Part shown: positions 11,977 to 22,553 of the stretch, piece by piece | How the letters are laid out: each line of letters starts with the position of its first letter | How positions within the stretch are numbered: the stretch's first letter is position 1 | Origin: Plantago ovata | Lineage: Eukaryota > Streptophyta > Magnoliopsida > Lamiales > Plantaginaceae | Reading direction: 5' to 3' | Assembly (NCBI GenBank): GCA_028274465.1 | Contig: CM051456.1 | Span: 78,354,753-78,418,752, forward strand | DNA: 64,000 nt | The notes under the pieces: generated by a model | What the model saw: only the letters and a program-made list of their open reading frames with translations | Database searches by the model: none | What the model was told of the DNA's origin: nothing | Position numbers and translations under genes: made by a program

Positions 11977-13580
11977 AAGCAGGTAGCACCCTTCACGTAC
12001 AGCCTCCTAGCTTCCATGGCAGACAGTAAAAACTTCTCATCCTTCCTCTTATCTCCTTTCCATACGACTTTCTCCTCTCCAGGTTTTCCCAGGGATATAG
12101 CCTTGGTTCGACAATCCAGTTGCGCGTAGTGCTCGGACAGCCAATCCATACCCAGAATAACATCGTAGGTTGATAGAGGTAGAAATATTAGGTCAGCAGG
12201 GAAAGTTCTTCCTAAGATGAAAATCTCACATCGTTCGACGAACTTCTTAGTGATTAGACTAGCTCCCAAAGGCGTACATACTTCTAAAGCGTAGGGTAGT
12301 ACTTTGTATGGTAAAACGAGTGACTCAGCAAATACTTCAGCAATAAATGAATGCGTAGCACCAGGATCAAATAAAGCTTTAGAAGAAGTTTGAGCGATCA
12401 GTAGCGTACCTTCAACCACATTTGCGGTGTCAGGAACTTCATGACCGCCTATGCTGAAAACTCGGGGCTTCGCCATAGTACCCTTTCCATCATTTCTCGG
12501 AGCATAGTCTCCTGGCCTTCCTCCCTTGACAATGGCATGTCGGTTCGGACAGTGGCTAATCTTGTGATCCTTACTCCCACAAGCCAAGCATAAGCCCTGT
12601 CTTTTCCAGCAGTTGTGCTCATCGTGGTTGACTCCTCCACAGTAGTTGCAGTTCTTCCTTGCCTGGGATGACTGCCCAGACCCTCCAGTAGTGTTGCGAG
12701 AGCGGTTGTCATGCTGAGTACGGGAATACTTCACCGGTGGTGCCTGATATCTAGATTGATATCCTCCTCGATTCTCCCTCTTATAACCAGATTGTCTTCC
12801 TCCTCCATGGCTCCCAGAAGAACTAGAGTAGCTCCTCTTGCTCGAGTATGGCTTATCAGCCATCTTAATCTCTTTGAGACCACTCTCTACCTCGGAGGCG
12901 AGTTCGACAACCTTGAGATAGGTAGGCATATTGGTCCCAAATAGACTGTACCGGCCGGAGTTGAGTCCCTTCACAAAGTGACGAACCTTCTCTCGTTCAT
13001 CATCCTGGAAATGCGGCACGTACTTTAGTAACCGGGTAAACTCCGAGTCATAGTCGGCAACATACATGTTCCCTTGCACCAAAGCTTGAAATTCATCTCT
13101 CCGGTTCTCGCGAACCAGGCGAGGCACGTACTTGTCCATGAAGTCCTTGGTGAAATTCTCCCAGGTACGAGCAACTCCCTCTTGCCTCCATCTCGCATTC
13201 ACGGTTCTCCACCAGTTCCTGGCGGCTCCCACGAACTGGAAAGCAGCAAGCTCGATCTTCCTCTCGTCCGGATAGTGCAGGATCGAGAATAAGTTCTCCA
13301 TGCCTTCGATCCAGAGCTCAGCCTTACGGGCATCTGGTGTTCCCTCGAACCTCTCAGGATGGAATCGAGTGAATCGTTCCGCAGCTTGATCGATGGTCTG
13401 GATCGGTGGTGGTGGCGGAGGAACTGGCTGAACAGGTGGTGCTGGTGCTCCAGCGCGGCGAATGGTTTCGCTGAAATTCCCCAGAGCAGCGATGATACGG
13501 TCCACTTGATCTCCATTTTCAGCGTGTTGATCGTCTCCACTTCCATTGCTGCTGGCACCACGAGTGTTTCTGCGACTCAT
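11964..13580 (-). CDS. Tekay gag with zinc knuckles and aspartic protease
   Basis: I place the start at the ATG at 13580 ([11 protein letters not shown]) rather than at an upstream non-ATG start. The N-terminal third has a Pro-rich stretch, then the capsid-like retrotransposon gag domain ([19 protein letters not shown] ... [18 protein letters not shown]). A basic Ser/Gly/Arg-rich linker follows, then two CCHC knuckles ([13 protein letters not shown] and [12 protein letters not shown]). The protease comes last: [12 protein letters not shown] holds the catalytic-site DPGA form common in this lineage, and [17 protein letters not shown] is typical of Tekay/Del. Open over its whole length. Confidence 0.88.
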   Translation of the reverse strand: MSRRNTRGASSNGSGDDQHAENGDQVDRIIAALGNFSETIRRAGAPAPPVQPVPPPPPPIQTIDQAAERFTRFHPERFEGTPDARKAELWIEGMENLFSILHYPDERKIELAAFQFVGAARNWWRTVNARWRQEGVARTWENFTKDFMDKYVPRLVRENRRDEFQALVQGNMYVADYDSEFTRLLKYVPHFQDDEREKVRHFVKGLNSGRYSLFGTNMPTYLKVVELASEVESGLKEIKMADKPYSSKRSYSSSSGSHGGGRQSGYKRENRGGYQSRYQAPPVKYSRTQHDNRSRNTTGGSGQSSQARKNCNYCGGVNHDEHNCWKRQGLCLACGSKDHKISHCPNRHAIVKGGRPGDYAPRNDGKGTMAKPRVFSIGGHEVPDTANVVEGTLLIAQTSSKALFDPGATHSFIAEVFAESLVLPYKVLPYALEVCTPLGASLITKKFVERCEIFILGRTFPADLIFLPLSTYDVILGMDWLSEHYAQLDCRTKAISLGKPGEEKVVWKGDKRKDEKFLLSAMEARRLYVKGATCFWRI

Positions 13581-13950
13581 TCTAACAAAGGGCACTACTT
13601 AGCAGTTGATTTAACAACCTCGAATCTCTAACTTAGAAAAGAGCAGAAAAACAAAGAACTAAGGCCAGTACTTAATCTTCTACAACAGGTATAAACTGAG
13701 CAGTGAAGAAGAAAACATGAATTGAACTTTAAAACAAAAAGCAAAAACAAGAAAACAACGAAGTCTCAAAACAGCCAAGCATGCAATAAAACAAAAGAAA
13801 AACGGTCTCTACTCGTCTTAGCGAGGAAAACAGAAAACCACAGAGTCAAATAAACGGAAAAGTATAAGCCGTCTCAGTCGGCTGAACTAAAAGAAAAACT
13901 CGCTTGGCAGAAACAAAGAAGTTCGGTACGAGCTCGAAAAGACAACTATC

Positions 13951-14397
13951 CTAATAAGCGTCCTCGCTATCATCCTCGGAACGTCCCTCGGGCACGTGAG
14001 CATCTCCTCCTTCTCCCTCAGAGGGGTCCTCCTCGGGATCTTCTTCGGATTCTTCTTCGTCTTCACTCTTTCCTCTACGGGATGGTCCGCAACCCTCGGG
14101 GAACGTCCTCCGAGCCTTCCTCCTGCGAATCCGGTTGCCAACGTTGGACGCGGTTAACGAAACAAAGCCAGAGTGCTCTTGTGCGGCGCGTAAAGCCGTC
14201 TTCAGAAATCCGATCTCCGCTTCCTTCGTTGCTATCACATCTCGAAGCTTAAAGTTCTCCAGCCAGTAGTGATCACGTTCATGCACGACCCTATCCATCA
14301 CGAATCCAGGGTAAACGCCAACAACAGGAACGGAGGTATACGGGTTAAATTCTCCTTCGACTAGGCGATAACGAATAACCTTCTTCTCAGAACTCAT
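13951..14397 (-). CDS. Extra leader ORF between Tekay PBS and gag (unknown)
   Basis: A 149-residue open frame lies in the element's leader, upstream of gag and in the same orientation. Start chosen at the ATG at 14397 (MSSEKKVIRYRLVEG). It has a compact N-terminal half (YTSVPVVGVYPGFVMDRVV, then a Lys/Glu heptad-like stretch KLRDVIATKEAEIGFLKTAL) and a very acidic tail (EDEEESEEDPEEDP). Most elements of this family go from primer site to gag without such an ORF. I do not recognise the product; it may be an acquired sequence. Confidence 0.5.
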   Translation of the reverse strand: MSSEKKVIRYRLVEGEFNPYTSVPVVGVYPGFVMDRVVHERDHYWLENFKLRDVIATKEAEIGFLKTALRAAQEHSGFVSLTASNVGNRIRRRKARRTFPEGCGPSRRGKSEDEEESEEDPEEDPSEGEGGDAHVPEGRSEDDSEDAY

Positions 14398-14657
14398 ACA
14401 TATCTGTAAGCACACGCGTAATTAACTAGTTAATAACTACGTCAGAATCAAACAACCACGGAAAGTCAACAGTTCCAGAACGGGTCAGAGGTAGTTAGAA
14501 ACAGAACAGAGAAGATGAAGAAACGGTTCAAGGTTAGTACGTAAGCCTCGAATCAGAAAAGCAACAGAAAATACAAGACCTAACCAGCGACTCGGACCCT
14601 CACACGCACCCCAAAGGTCAAAATATCCTATCCTAGCAAGCTCGAGTTTGAACTCAA

Positions 14658-14669
14658 GCTCTGATACCA
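14658..14669 (-). other. Tekay primer-binding site (initiator tRNA-Met)
   Basis: On the minus strand TGGTATCAGAGC lies two bases inside the 5' LTR border at 14672. It is complementary to the 3' end of initiator tRNA-Met, the usual primer for this family. Confidence 0.9.
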
Positions 14670-14671
14670 AC

Positions 14672-17117
14672 TGTAACGGTACCGGTTTTGAAAACAAAAT
14701 ATTTTTTGAAAAAGGAAAATCGAAACATACTTTAACAACAACGGTCGGCAATAAATGCCAAAATAATCTTTGACGCCAGCAATAATAAATAATATCCAAT
14801 GACAACTCAAGTTCGAATAGACAACGAATGAAGACAATAAAAGTGTATCTTCTTATTTTGAAAAGAAACCCGTGACACCCCAGACCCTTCTCTCAGTCGC
14901 TGGCATCCTAGTCACGCACATCCTCAGCAGCATCTGGAAGGAAGGAATTTTGAAAACAAAAGAGTGTGAGATAAAGGATCTCAGTGAGGTTCTAAGTTAA
15001 AACAGAAAGTAAACAGTTTTAAAACAAAATCCTTTTCAGAAAAACGAGCAAACAGAACAGAACACGTATAACAGATTAACAGAACAGATACGTTGTAGAC
15101 CGTTGGTGCAGCCCGCCTTATTGCTCCTACTCCCAGAATGCCCTTATAACTCCCTCCAGAGGATGCATAACTCCGGACAGAAACAGAAACCCCCGTGTAC
15201 TTTGGGGAAACAGATCCTACGACCCTAATAGACCTCAGCGACTTCTGCCTCGCGCCTAAAAGGGAATAGACTAGGCCACGATCAAGCAAACCCGATAGTC
15301 CTCTACTATCCAAGCCTACCTAACCATAACCTAATCGACCGGTCACACAGAAACAGAACATATACAGATAATTAACACCGAGAGGTGTTCCTGCAGAAAG
15401 GTCAGTCCAGAACAGAGTAGCAACAAACGGAAATGCAAAAAGTCATACTTAGGACTTATACTTTTACGCGGAAGCATACAGTAAAGAGTAGATAGTAATA
15501 GGTACAAACAGTCACACAGCCTTCCAGATTTTCGCAAATAATAGGTTTAGGGGTGAACACTCACCTTAGCTTGCGAGTAAAAGACCTTCAACGAGAAATG
15601 AGCTTTACGGGTTTACGGACAATGGAGAACCTAACAAGAAAGTACTAAACACAATTTAGAAGTCGAACGGACGGAAGGAAAAAGGTTGAAAAAGGAATGG
15701 TAAAGTCGGGGTTCGAACTCAGGACCTCTAAGTTAGTCAAGCAAGAACCTAACCAACCAAGCTAGCAAGTCAAGTCAATACTAACTTACAAAACAGAAAC
15801 CAAGTTTAAATCATTTTCAGAAACTCTTTCGGTTTTCAGATTCTGGAAATTACCAAAATACCCTCAGTGGTAAATTGCACAATAACCCTTTTTCGAAAAC
15901 AGACAATACAAACAAACCAGCAGTTTTCCAGACACCAAACAGTTCTCACTGAACAAAAAGGTTTACGATAAAAGCTTACTGTCAGTCAACTACGGTCAAC
16001 GGTAAAACTGCAAAAAGGTCCTTTAGGTTTTTAAGTTTCCCAAATCAGTCCACAAAAATCCAAAACAGAACAACAAGGTCCAAAAGTCCTTTCGAGGTCA
16101 AACAGGAAATCAATTTCAACATACGAGGTCAATAAGTTCACAAGTCCAGCAAACAGTAACTACACTAACGACCTAAGTCCCGGTTCTCGGTTCGAAACAA
16201 TTAAGAAGGTCAGATCGATCAAGGGTAAAATCGTCCAAGGTAAAAGTCCAAACAGAAAACGAGAATACGAGATTCGAATCGAGAGCAGCAGTAAAGAAAA
16301 CGAGATTTACCTTCGAATCGAACTAAAAGGTTGAACAATCTGCAATTTGAATCAATCGAAAGGAAAAAGGAAATCAATCGATATCCGAATCGAACTAAAA
16401 ACGAAATTGAATCTGAACGGTAAGATCGAATCACTTACCGATCAGAAACGGGACGGACCGGAGGCGAATCGGCAGAACGAAACGGCGGCGCGCGTGAGAC
16501 GGAGCACGAACTGATCGATCGACGGCGGCGGGGGGGTACGGTGCGGCGGCACGGAACGACGGACAGAGCGGCGGCGAACGGAGACCGAGATCGCGGCGAC
16601 GGATCGATCGAACAGTTCGATCGACAAACAGAAATCGGCGGCGCGCGGCAGGCGAACGAACAGCAGCGCGGCGGCCTGGCGGAACGGAGTCAACGGCGGC
16701 GGCGGCTGGACGGGACCGGAACGGAAAAGGGCGGCGGCGATTTCTTCTTCTCTCTCTTCTCTCCTTCTTCTTTCTCTTTTCTCTTTTTCTCTCTAACTTT
16801 CTTTCTTTCTTCTCTCTTGTCGTTTTGGACGGCTGAAGAAAATGAGGGGGGAGTAATCTGACTAGGGTTAGGGTTTTGGTCAAATAATGGGCCGGTCAAA
16901 TGGGTCTTTGACTGGGCTCACTAATTGGGCCAAAGGCTAACAGATCTGATAGTCCAGCTTGATCCAAACGAAACGAAACGAACTAACTTACGCGAAAATA
17001 ATTAACTAATTATCGAATAAATAAATTACTCTGATAATTAATTAACTAAAATTAAATAATTAAATAATAAAATAATAATTAAATAAATAATTAAATAAAA
17101 AGAAACGGGGTGTTACA
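14672..17117 (-). repeat. Tekay 5' LTR
   Basis: Nearly identical to 6608-9051, 2446 bp, followed by the target duplication TTAGT (17118-17122). By eye the two LTRs differ at a few dozen positions at most, a few of them small indels in the GC-rich and AT-rich parts. It carries the same tRNA-like segment at 15704-15769. Confidence 0.95.
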
Positions 17118-17122
17118 TTAGT

Positions 17123-18950
17123 CTTAACAACTTGCTTTTCAGCAACTTGTTTGGCGGAATGCTTCACAGCATTCTTCTTCTTTCCAGTTTGCTTTTCAGC
17201 AACCTGTTTTCCTTTTAAAGTCTTGTTACTTTGAGTAGCAACAACGGGCTTTATGGTCATAGGTACTTGATTGCATGTTTCAGCAACCTTAGTTTGACCA
17301 AACTGATAGATTTCTGGTGGACTACTATCAGTAGCACGTACAAAGGAGATAGGTGATTTATCTTTTCTCAAGATTTCTACGTTGTCACCTCGCACGTTGC
17401 TCCTAAACCTTCTTTCTGAGATGGATCTCTCAAATAAGAGTTTAGTTCAGTCAGCGTATTACTCGCATCCACATAAGATTTGAAATTGACTTTCATCTTT
17501 TTCATCTCTTGGATTTCAGCAAGTAACTTTAGAATTGAGGACTGATATTCTTCCAATTCTAATGCCATTTGAGAATTCTTCTCTGCAGCTTCAGCAATCA
17601 ACTTCTTAAGACGCCTTATTTCAGCATCTTTTTCTTCTGTTTCTTCTTTCAGCAAGACATACTTTTCAGTAGTCTGCTTGGTCAGAATTTCAGCAAGTTG
17701 TAGTTTCTCTTGCTGTTTGCTGAGAGTTTTCTCAAATCTTTCGATTTCTCCTTGAATCTTGTCAAGGTCAATCTCGTCTTCACTTTCTGAGTCTGAGTCA
17801 GAGGTAGAGTTGTTTACCTGACCGGCCATGAGGCAGAATTCGTAGTTCGACACATCTGGATAAGCTTCCATAGCTATTCCACAAACTTCTTTGCAAATCT
17901 CCACGTCTAGAGTGGCTTCTTCATCGTCGGTGTCTGAACTTTCATCCTCACTGTCTTCGGAGCTAGTATCAATACACAATGCATCGATTTTTGCTTGAAG
18001 CTTCTTCTAGATCATTTCCAACTGCTGGTTCTTCTGATGAAGTAGCTTGCTGAGCTTGCTTGTTCAGCGAGCTAGTATCATTCTTGTACTTATGGTAGTT
18101 GTTACCAAGATGCTTTTTCAGCTTCTCTTTTGCTTTTCGCCTTTCAAGTTTCTTGCTGATGAATTTCTTCATGTTTTTGACAACCAAAGCATTTTCATCA
18201 GTAGGTTCTTTTTCATTCTTCTTTTCAGAAGATGACGGCTTTGCAGCAAGAGCAATGTTTTGCGATTTTTCAGCAAATACACTTTCTCTTTGCTTTGTCT
18301 CATAGTTGACAGTAGCAAGATGAGAGAACAACTCTGTTGGTGTAATGTCTGGCATTCCTTGATTATAATAGAAATTCTGAGTGTGGATCCATTCTTGATT
18401 CAAACTTCTGATAATAGTTTTCACTTTCTCAGAATCTGAATAAAGGTTTCCAACACCCAATGCTGCCATTTCACTAACAAGAGTTGTGAATCTGAAATCC
18501 AAGTCTTCCAGTGACTCGTTTGCACCTTGCTTAAAGTTTTGAAACTTTAATTTAAGTACTTCAAGTTTGTTTTCCTTGGTCTTGTCAGATCCAGCACAAA
18601 GATCTTGAACCATTTTCCAAGCTTCCTTTGCACTGTATGGTATCCGGAGTTGATCGAATGATGATATTTCTTGCTTGGCCATCAAGACGGAATCTATTAG
18701 CTTCGTCAGAAGTCCATTCCTCTCTTGGTTTTGGCACAACCGTATCTGATGGTTCGCATAGGATGGTTTCCTTTCCAGCTTCAGTGGTCTTGTGAGAGAA
18801 ACTCCTTTCAACCTTGGTGATCTTGATAGGTCCATCATTAATGACGGTGACCATCTCATCACTAATGGCCTCAAGATGTAGCATCATGTTGTTTCGCCAT
18901 TTTTCGTAATTTTCCAGCTTCAGCAAGGGAGCATCTCCTAAAGACATCAT
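17123..18950 (-). pseudogene. Sirevirus gag region
   Basis: Read leftward from 18950 (SLGDAPLLKLENYEKWRNNM) the region shows the Copia gag fold: FRFTTLVSEMAALG, KTIIRSLNQEW and LFSHLATVNYETKQRE. A basic segment follows (KKFISKKLERRKAKEKLKKH), then a long coiled-coil-like acidic part (about 17.4-17.9 kb, rich in Glu, Lys and Leu). An extended coiled-coil gag is common in Sireviruses. The same protein start is seen in the second copy at 55189. Fossil, a few breaks. Confidence 0.8.
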
Positions 18951-19045
18951 GTCAGCAAAGCACTACCAAACTGATCAAGTGAGAGTGATTTACGGAAAGC
19001 ACCTAAGGGGATCTAGGTTCAGTGCAGAAGGTTAAAGAACCTCCT

Positions 19046-19057
19046 GCTCTGATACCA
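19046..19057 (-). other. Sirevirus primer-binding site (initiator tRNA-Met)
   Basis: TGGTATCAGAGC on the minus strand, two bases inside the LTR border at 19060, complementary to initiator tRNA-Met. Confidence 0.9.
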
Positions 19058-19059
19058 CT

Positions 19060-20709
19060 TGTTGGTCCCTTTAAACAACAAGAAAAGACTAGAGGGGGGG
19101 GGGGGGTGAATAGTCTTTTCAAACTTTCGTCGTTTAAAACTTTCTCAGCAAGTACTTATTACTTTTCAGTAATGAGTTTGCTGATACTTAACTTTCTCAG
19201 CAAGCGTAAGTTACTTTACAGTAGCTTGGTTTGCTGATACTTAAAATCAGAGAGCGGAAGTCTTTGATACAATAAGTGCTCTTTCAGTAAGTAAAGGTTT
19301 CAGCAAGTGAAGTGAGTGACTGTGTACAAACAGATATGATTTGCTGAAAGCTAAATACAGTAAGTAAATCACACAAACACTTTTATAGTGGTATCTGAGA
19401 GTGGCGTAATCTCTCAACTAATCCACTTCGTCTTTTCTAGGACTGAATTCACTAAGATATGATTGAGGTTCCTTACAATCTCCTATCTAAAGCGATTCAA
19501 CAGAAACCAAAGCACACTTGCTTTGTCTCCAACCTAAACTAGAGAACTCAACCTTGTTCTCCACCAAACTTGGTACTTTTAATCAGCAAAACTATGCTCG
19601 ATTAAGTTCCCCTGAATATCACGCCTGAAAGGGTGTATTTTCAGTTAGAGAGTTTTGGGGTGAGATAACTTAATTATAACTTATTCAGTTACAACAAGTA
19701 ATCTAAGAAACACAACTTGGAATACTTTGCAGTAAAAAAGTTTGATTGTTTCTCGTGTCAAGACTTGTTCTTGTTTGAAAGAAAGAACACTTAACTAATT
19801 TCTTAGCCAAGTTTGTTCTACTTCTTCACAAGTAGCTTTTTCAAGCTTTAAGTCTTGGAATGGATCAAAGGCAGTAAGAGTGTTTGAAGGTTTGTGAGTT
19901 TTAAGCACAAGTGAGAGTTTGATCACGTTGTTGACACACTTCAACTCTTTGCCGGATGACCTCTATTTATAGTGTAAGTAAGGAGCCGTTTGAATTTCAA
20001 ATCCTAAGGCTTTTGTTCCTTAACATGTCACTATCTTGCTTTTGTACTTTCAGCAGCGTCTTTGTTTGTCTTCTAGTCTTCATGTCTTTCGTGTGTAAGC
20101 TTTTGCATTAAATGCACATTTGAATAGAATTCAAACAGTAACATTGGAGCGCAAATTCACGTACATTCAGCAAGAGGTCACATATGTTCCATCAGCAAGT
20201 GGTTAGTCTCAGTTTCAGCAAGCACAACCTACTCTGTCTTTCAGATTTTCACTTATGCAATGCTGTTGCTGAATTTTCCACTTTCTGAGCAACACGTGCC
20301 TTTGTAGATACCAGTCTTCAGCAATCTTCTAGTCTTCAGATCTTCAAATTCTTCAAGTCTTCAGATCTTCAAAAGTCTTCAAGATTCTGATCGGTTTCTA
20401 TTTGCTTCAATAATTTGTTTGTAATAAACAAAGTATATCTTCAGCAAATGCTTCAATAGGTTATTTTCTTTTCAGAAAATAAGATACATCATAAGCTTCA
20501 GCATCAATAAGTTATTTTCTTTTCAGAAAATAAAATACATCATACGCAAAAGAAATAACTTATCTAGCACCTAATCTAAGTCTTCAGCAAACGTTCCTCT
20601 TCAATGTCCTTAAAATTCTAAATTCCTATGGACATTAAGAGTACTAGTTACTGGACTTTCCTTAATTTAGCATGGTTAATTGCTCATCAAAATTACACGT
20701 TTCCTAACA
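19060..20709 (-). repeat. Sirevirus 5' LTR
   Basis: The LTR of about 1650 bp begins TGTTAGGAAAC on the minus strand and ends GGGACCAACA. A TATA-like box (TATAAATAG) lies at 19963-19971. Near the 3' end of the LTR are two consecutive imperfect hairpins (19145-19184 and 19197-19237), each bounded by TCAGCAA and TTGCTGA. A G/C homopolymer at 19091-19107 is longer than in the other copies. The LTR was inserted into 20710-20981. Confidence 0.92.
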
Positions 20710-20981
20710 CTTCTAACCTCCAGATTCGGCCCCTAGACTCCAAATCCTATCCGGAAACCTTCAGATACTCCAAATAGGCTTCTGGAACACCAATTCCTTG
20801 TCAACTTCAATATAATTGCCCGGAAATCTTCGAATTTCAACCAAAACCTGTAAAATAAAATCTAAAGGGAAACGTGACACTATTCTAATAAAATGTACTA
20901 AAATATAGCTAAATTAACATAGAGGATAGCTAAAATAGGTGAAAAAAAACTCGAATGAAAGTGTAAAATACACATTCATCA
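20710..20981 (-). mobile_element. Start of an LTR of a gag-only Athila-like element, cut by the Sirevirus
   Basis: Read on the minus strand from 20981 (TGATGAATGTG) this matches the first about 270 bp of the LTRs at 55962 and 62814, then stops where the Sirevirus LTR begins. The rest of the LTR and element must lie beyond the left edge. It is inserted in the ULP1-like gene of the MULE to its right; ACTTG at 20982-20986 would be one half of its target duplication. Fossil. Confidence 0.88.
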
Positions 20982-21983
20982 ACTTGCTATGTAGTCAATA
21001 TGGAGAAGAAGAAGATTCAGTATCTTGACAATAGGGAGACTTCGGAAGAGTGGGTCAACGCCTTCTTTGGGGCCTTGGTATGTTTCTAAAACATAGCAGT
21101 TTCTAGTGTAAACATAGGCAATATGCTTGAAAACATAGGATATATTATGCTTGAAAACATAGCAGTTTCTAGTGTAAACATAGGCAATATGCTTGAAAAC
21201 ATAGGGTATATTATATAAAATATAGAGTATTATTTTTTTGAACATATATATTGAGTTTCTTTTTTTTTTTTTTAGCGTCATCATTTCAGCATCTTCCTTA
21301 CGAAGAATAACTATCGCCCTGATGCTGAATCGGTCAAGGAGTTTGTGCTTGAGAAAATTGCATTTTCTTGGATCAAGACCGAAAAAGATACAAATGATTG
21401 TGGTGTGTATTTGATGAAACACATGCAGATGTTTTATGGGCAGAAGTTTGATTGTAATTTTAAGGTAATTTTTATTCGTCTAAGATGTTTGTCAATATTT
21501 TCAGCCATAGGCATACCTATGTTCTAACTTAGCGTTTTGTTTGTGTTTTTTTTGTTTTTTTAGCCTGCTGCAAGGCGCGTTTTCAGAGCTGAGATTGTTG
21601 CCTCACTTTGTTTGAGTGATTTAAACAAGTGTCGTTCAGCTTTGCGGAAAAAAGTGGACAAGTTTGTTAAGACGAAGGATTCCATTTTGTATAGAGGTGT
21701 AAATCCACGACTGTTGAATTCTGAGTTGATGAAGGTTTATGATGCTGTTAGAAAAGAATTAATGGAAAAAGAGGAGAAGATACGAGAAGAGAAGAGACTA
21801 CAAAGATTAGCTTTAGAGGCTGAAGAGGCAAAACAGCTTGAGGCAACGATAGAACTGTCGAAAGTTGAGGCTGAAAAGATGGGGGAGAAAGTGGCTAATG
21901 AGGGCGAAGGTGATGACAGTTCAAATGACGATCATCTTCAAACGACAAATGAGTACTTCATTCAATCGACGGAAAAGAAGTGA
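20982..21983 (+). pseudogene. ULP1-like SUMO protease (peptidase C48), 5' part cut away
   Basis: Three exons with clean GT-AG borders in one frame: 20982-21077 (CYVVNMEKKKIQYLDNRET), 21276-21464 and 21564-21983. The YLDN segment holds the catalytic Asp and TNDCGVYLMKHM in exon 2 holds the catalytic Cys of the ULP1/SENP fold. The catalytic His would lie upstream and is lost through the LTR insertion at 20981. The last exon adds a Lys/Glu-rich helical tail (AVRKELMEKEEKIREE). Members cleave SUMO or related modifiers; ULP genes in MULEs are a known but poorly understood class. Exons and splice sites look well kept, so decay began late. Confidence 0.75.
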
Positions 21984-22553
21984 TTCTGGAATAGTGGATT
22001 TATCATCGGTTGTAGTTAGCTTTAACATTTTGGAATTGTGGAAATATTACTGATTCTGGAAATTGTTGTAGGAATTGTTGATATTTTTGATGATTCTATG
22101 TTTCCGGAATTATTGTCTATGTTATCCCATATATATTCCATGTTTCTAGAATTATTCTTCTATGTTATCCTATATATGTTGCACGCTTTTTAAAGTGTTA
22201 TCTTATGTTATTCTTTTTTTCTTCCATGTATAGAAGTGCTTTGTACTTCTATTTATTTCCATCTTTCTGAACATATTCTTATCTGATGATTTAGAACATG
22301 ATGTAGGTTTTATAACATGGCATGTTCTACTGTGAACATAGGCAATATGTTTGAAAACATAGTGTATTAAGAATTGAAGTTATGGCGTGGAACATGGTTA
22401 ATACTTCTTAAAACATAGACAAATTTTGCCAGAACATTTAACATCATAAAAAATCAGTTGTCACATGTCAATATGATAGTCCAAGTAAAAACTAGACATC
22501 ACTGTCACATGTCAATATGATATTCGACAAATAAAATAAACTCAATACGATAA
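21984..22553. repeat. Spacer between the two convergent MULE genes with AACAT-type repeats
   Basis: No ORF of note. The sequence repeats GAACATGG/AACATAG units with TATTCC/ATGTTTC phrases (for example 22311-22440), the same family of degenerate repeats as in the introns of both genes. Both genes end here tail to tail. Confidence 0.5.

Larger units (their letters stand above)
6608..17117 (-). mobile_element. Ty3/Gypsy chromovirus, Tekay (Del) lineage, nearly whole
   Basis: Element of about 10.5 kb with LTRs of 2444 bp (6608-9051, its 3' LTR) and 2446 bp (14672-17117, its 5' LTR), TG...CA ends and a TTAGT target duplication. Internal order from right to left is: initiator tRNA-Met primer-binding site, an extra leader ORF, gag with two zinc knuckles, protease, reverse transcriptase, RNase H, integrase with a C-terminal chromodomain-like segment, and polypurine tract. 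RT before integrase is Gypsy; the chromodomain, long LTRs and the TGTAACACCCC LTR start suit Tekay/Del. The two LTRs differ at only scattered positions, so insertion is recent, probably well under a million years. It looks almost whole, with about one or two breaks in pol. Confidence 0.92.
1..20709 (-). mobile_element. Sirevirus-type Ty1/Copia retrotransposon, left end outside window
   Basis: A large Ty1/Copia element reads right to left. Its 5' LTR is 19060-20709, a primer-binding site matching initiator tRNA-Met follows, then gag, integrase, reverse transcriptase and RNase H, then a long extra ORF after pol; the 3' LTR lies beyond the left edge. Domain order (integrase before RT) is Copia. 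RT wording such as [11 protein letters not shown] and IYVDDIIFG, together with the extra ORF after pol, fits the SIRE/Maximus (Sirevirus) lineage. A Tekay element occupies 6608-17117 within it. The right LTR ends inside an LTR of a gag-only element, so this insertion is younger than that one. The coding part is a broken fossil with several breaks besides the large insertion. Confidence 0.85.
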
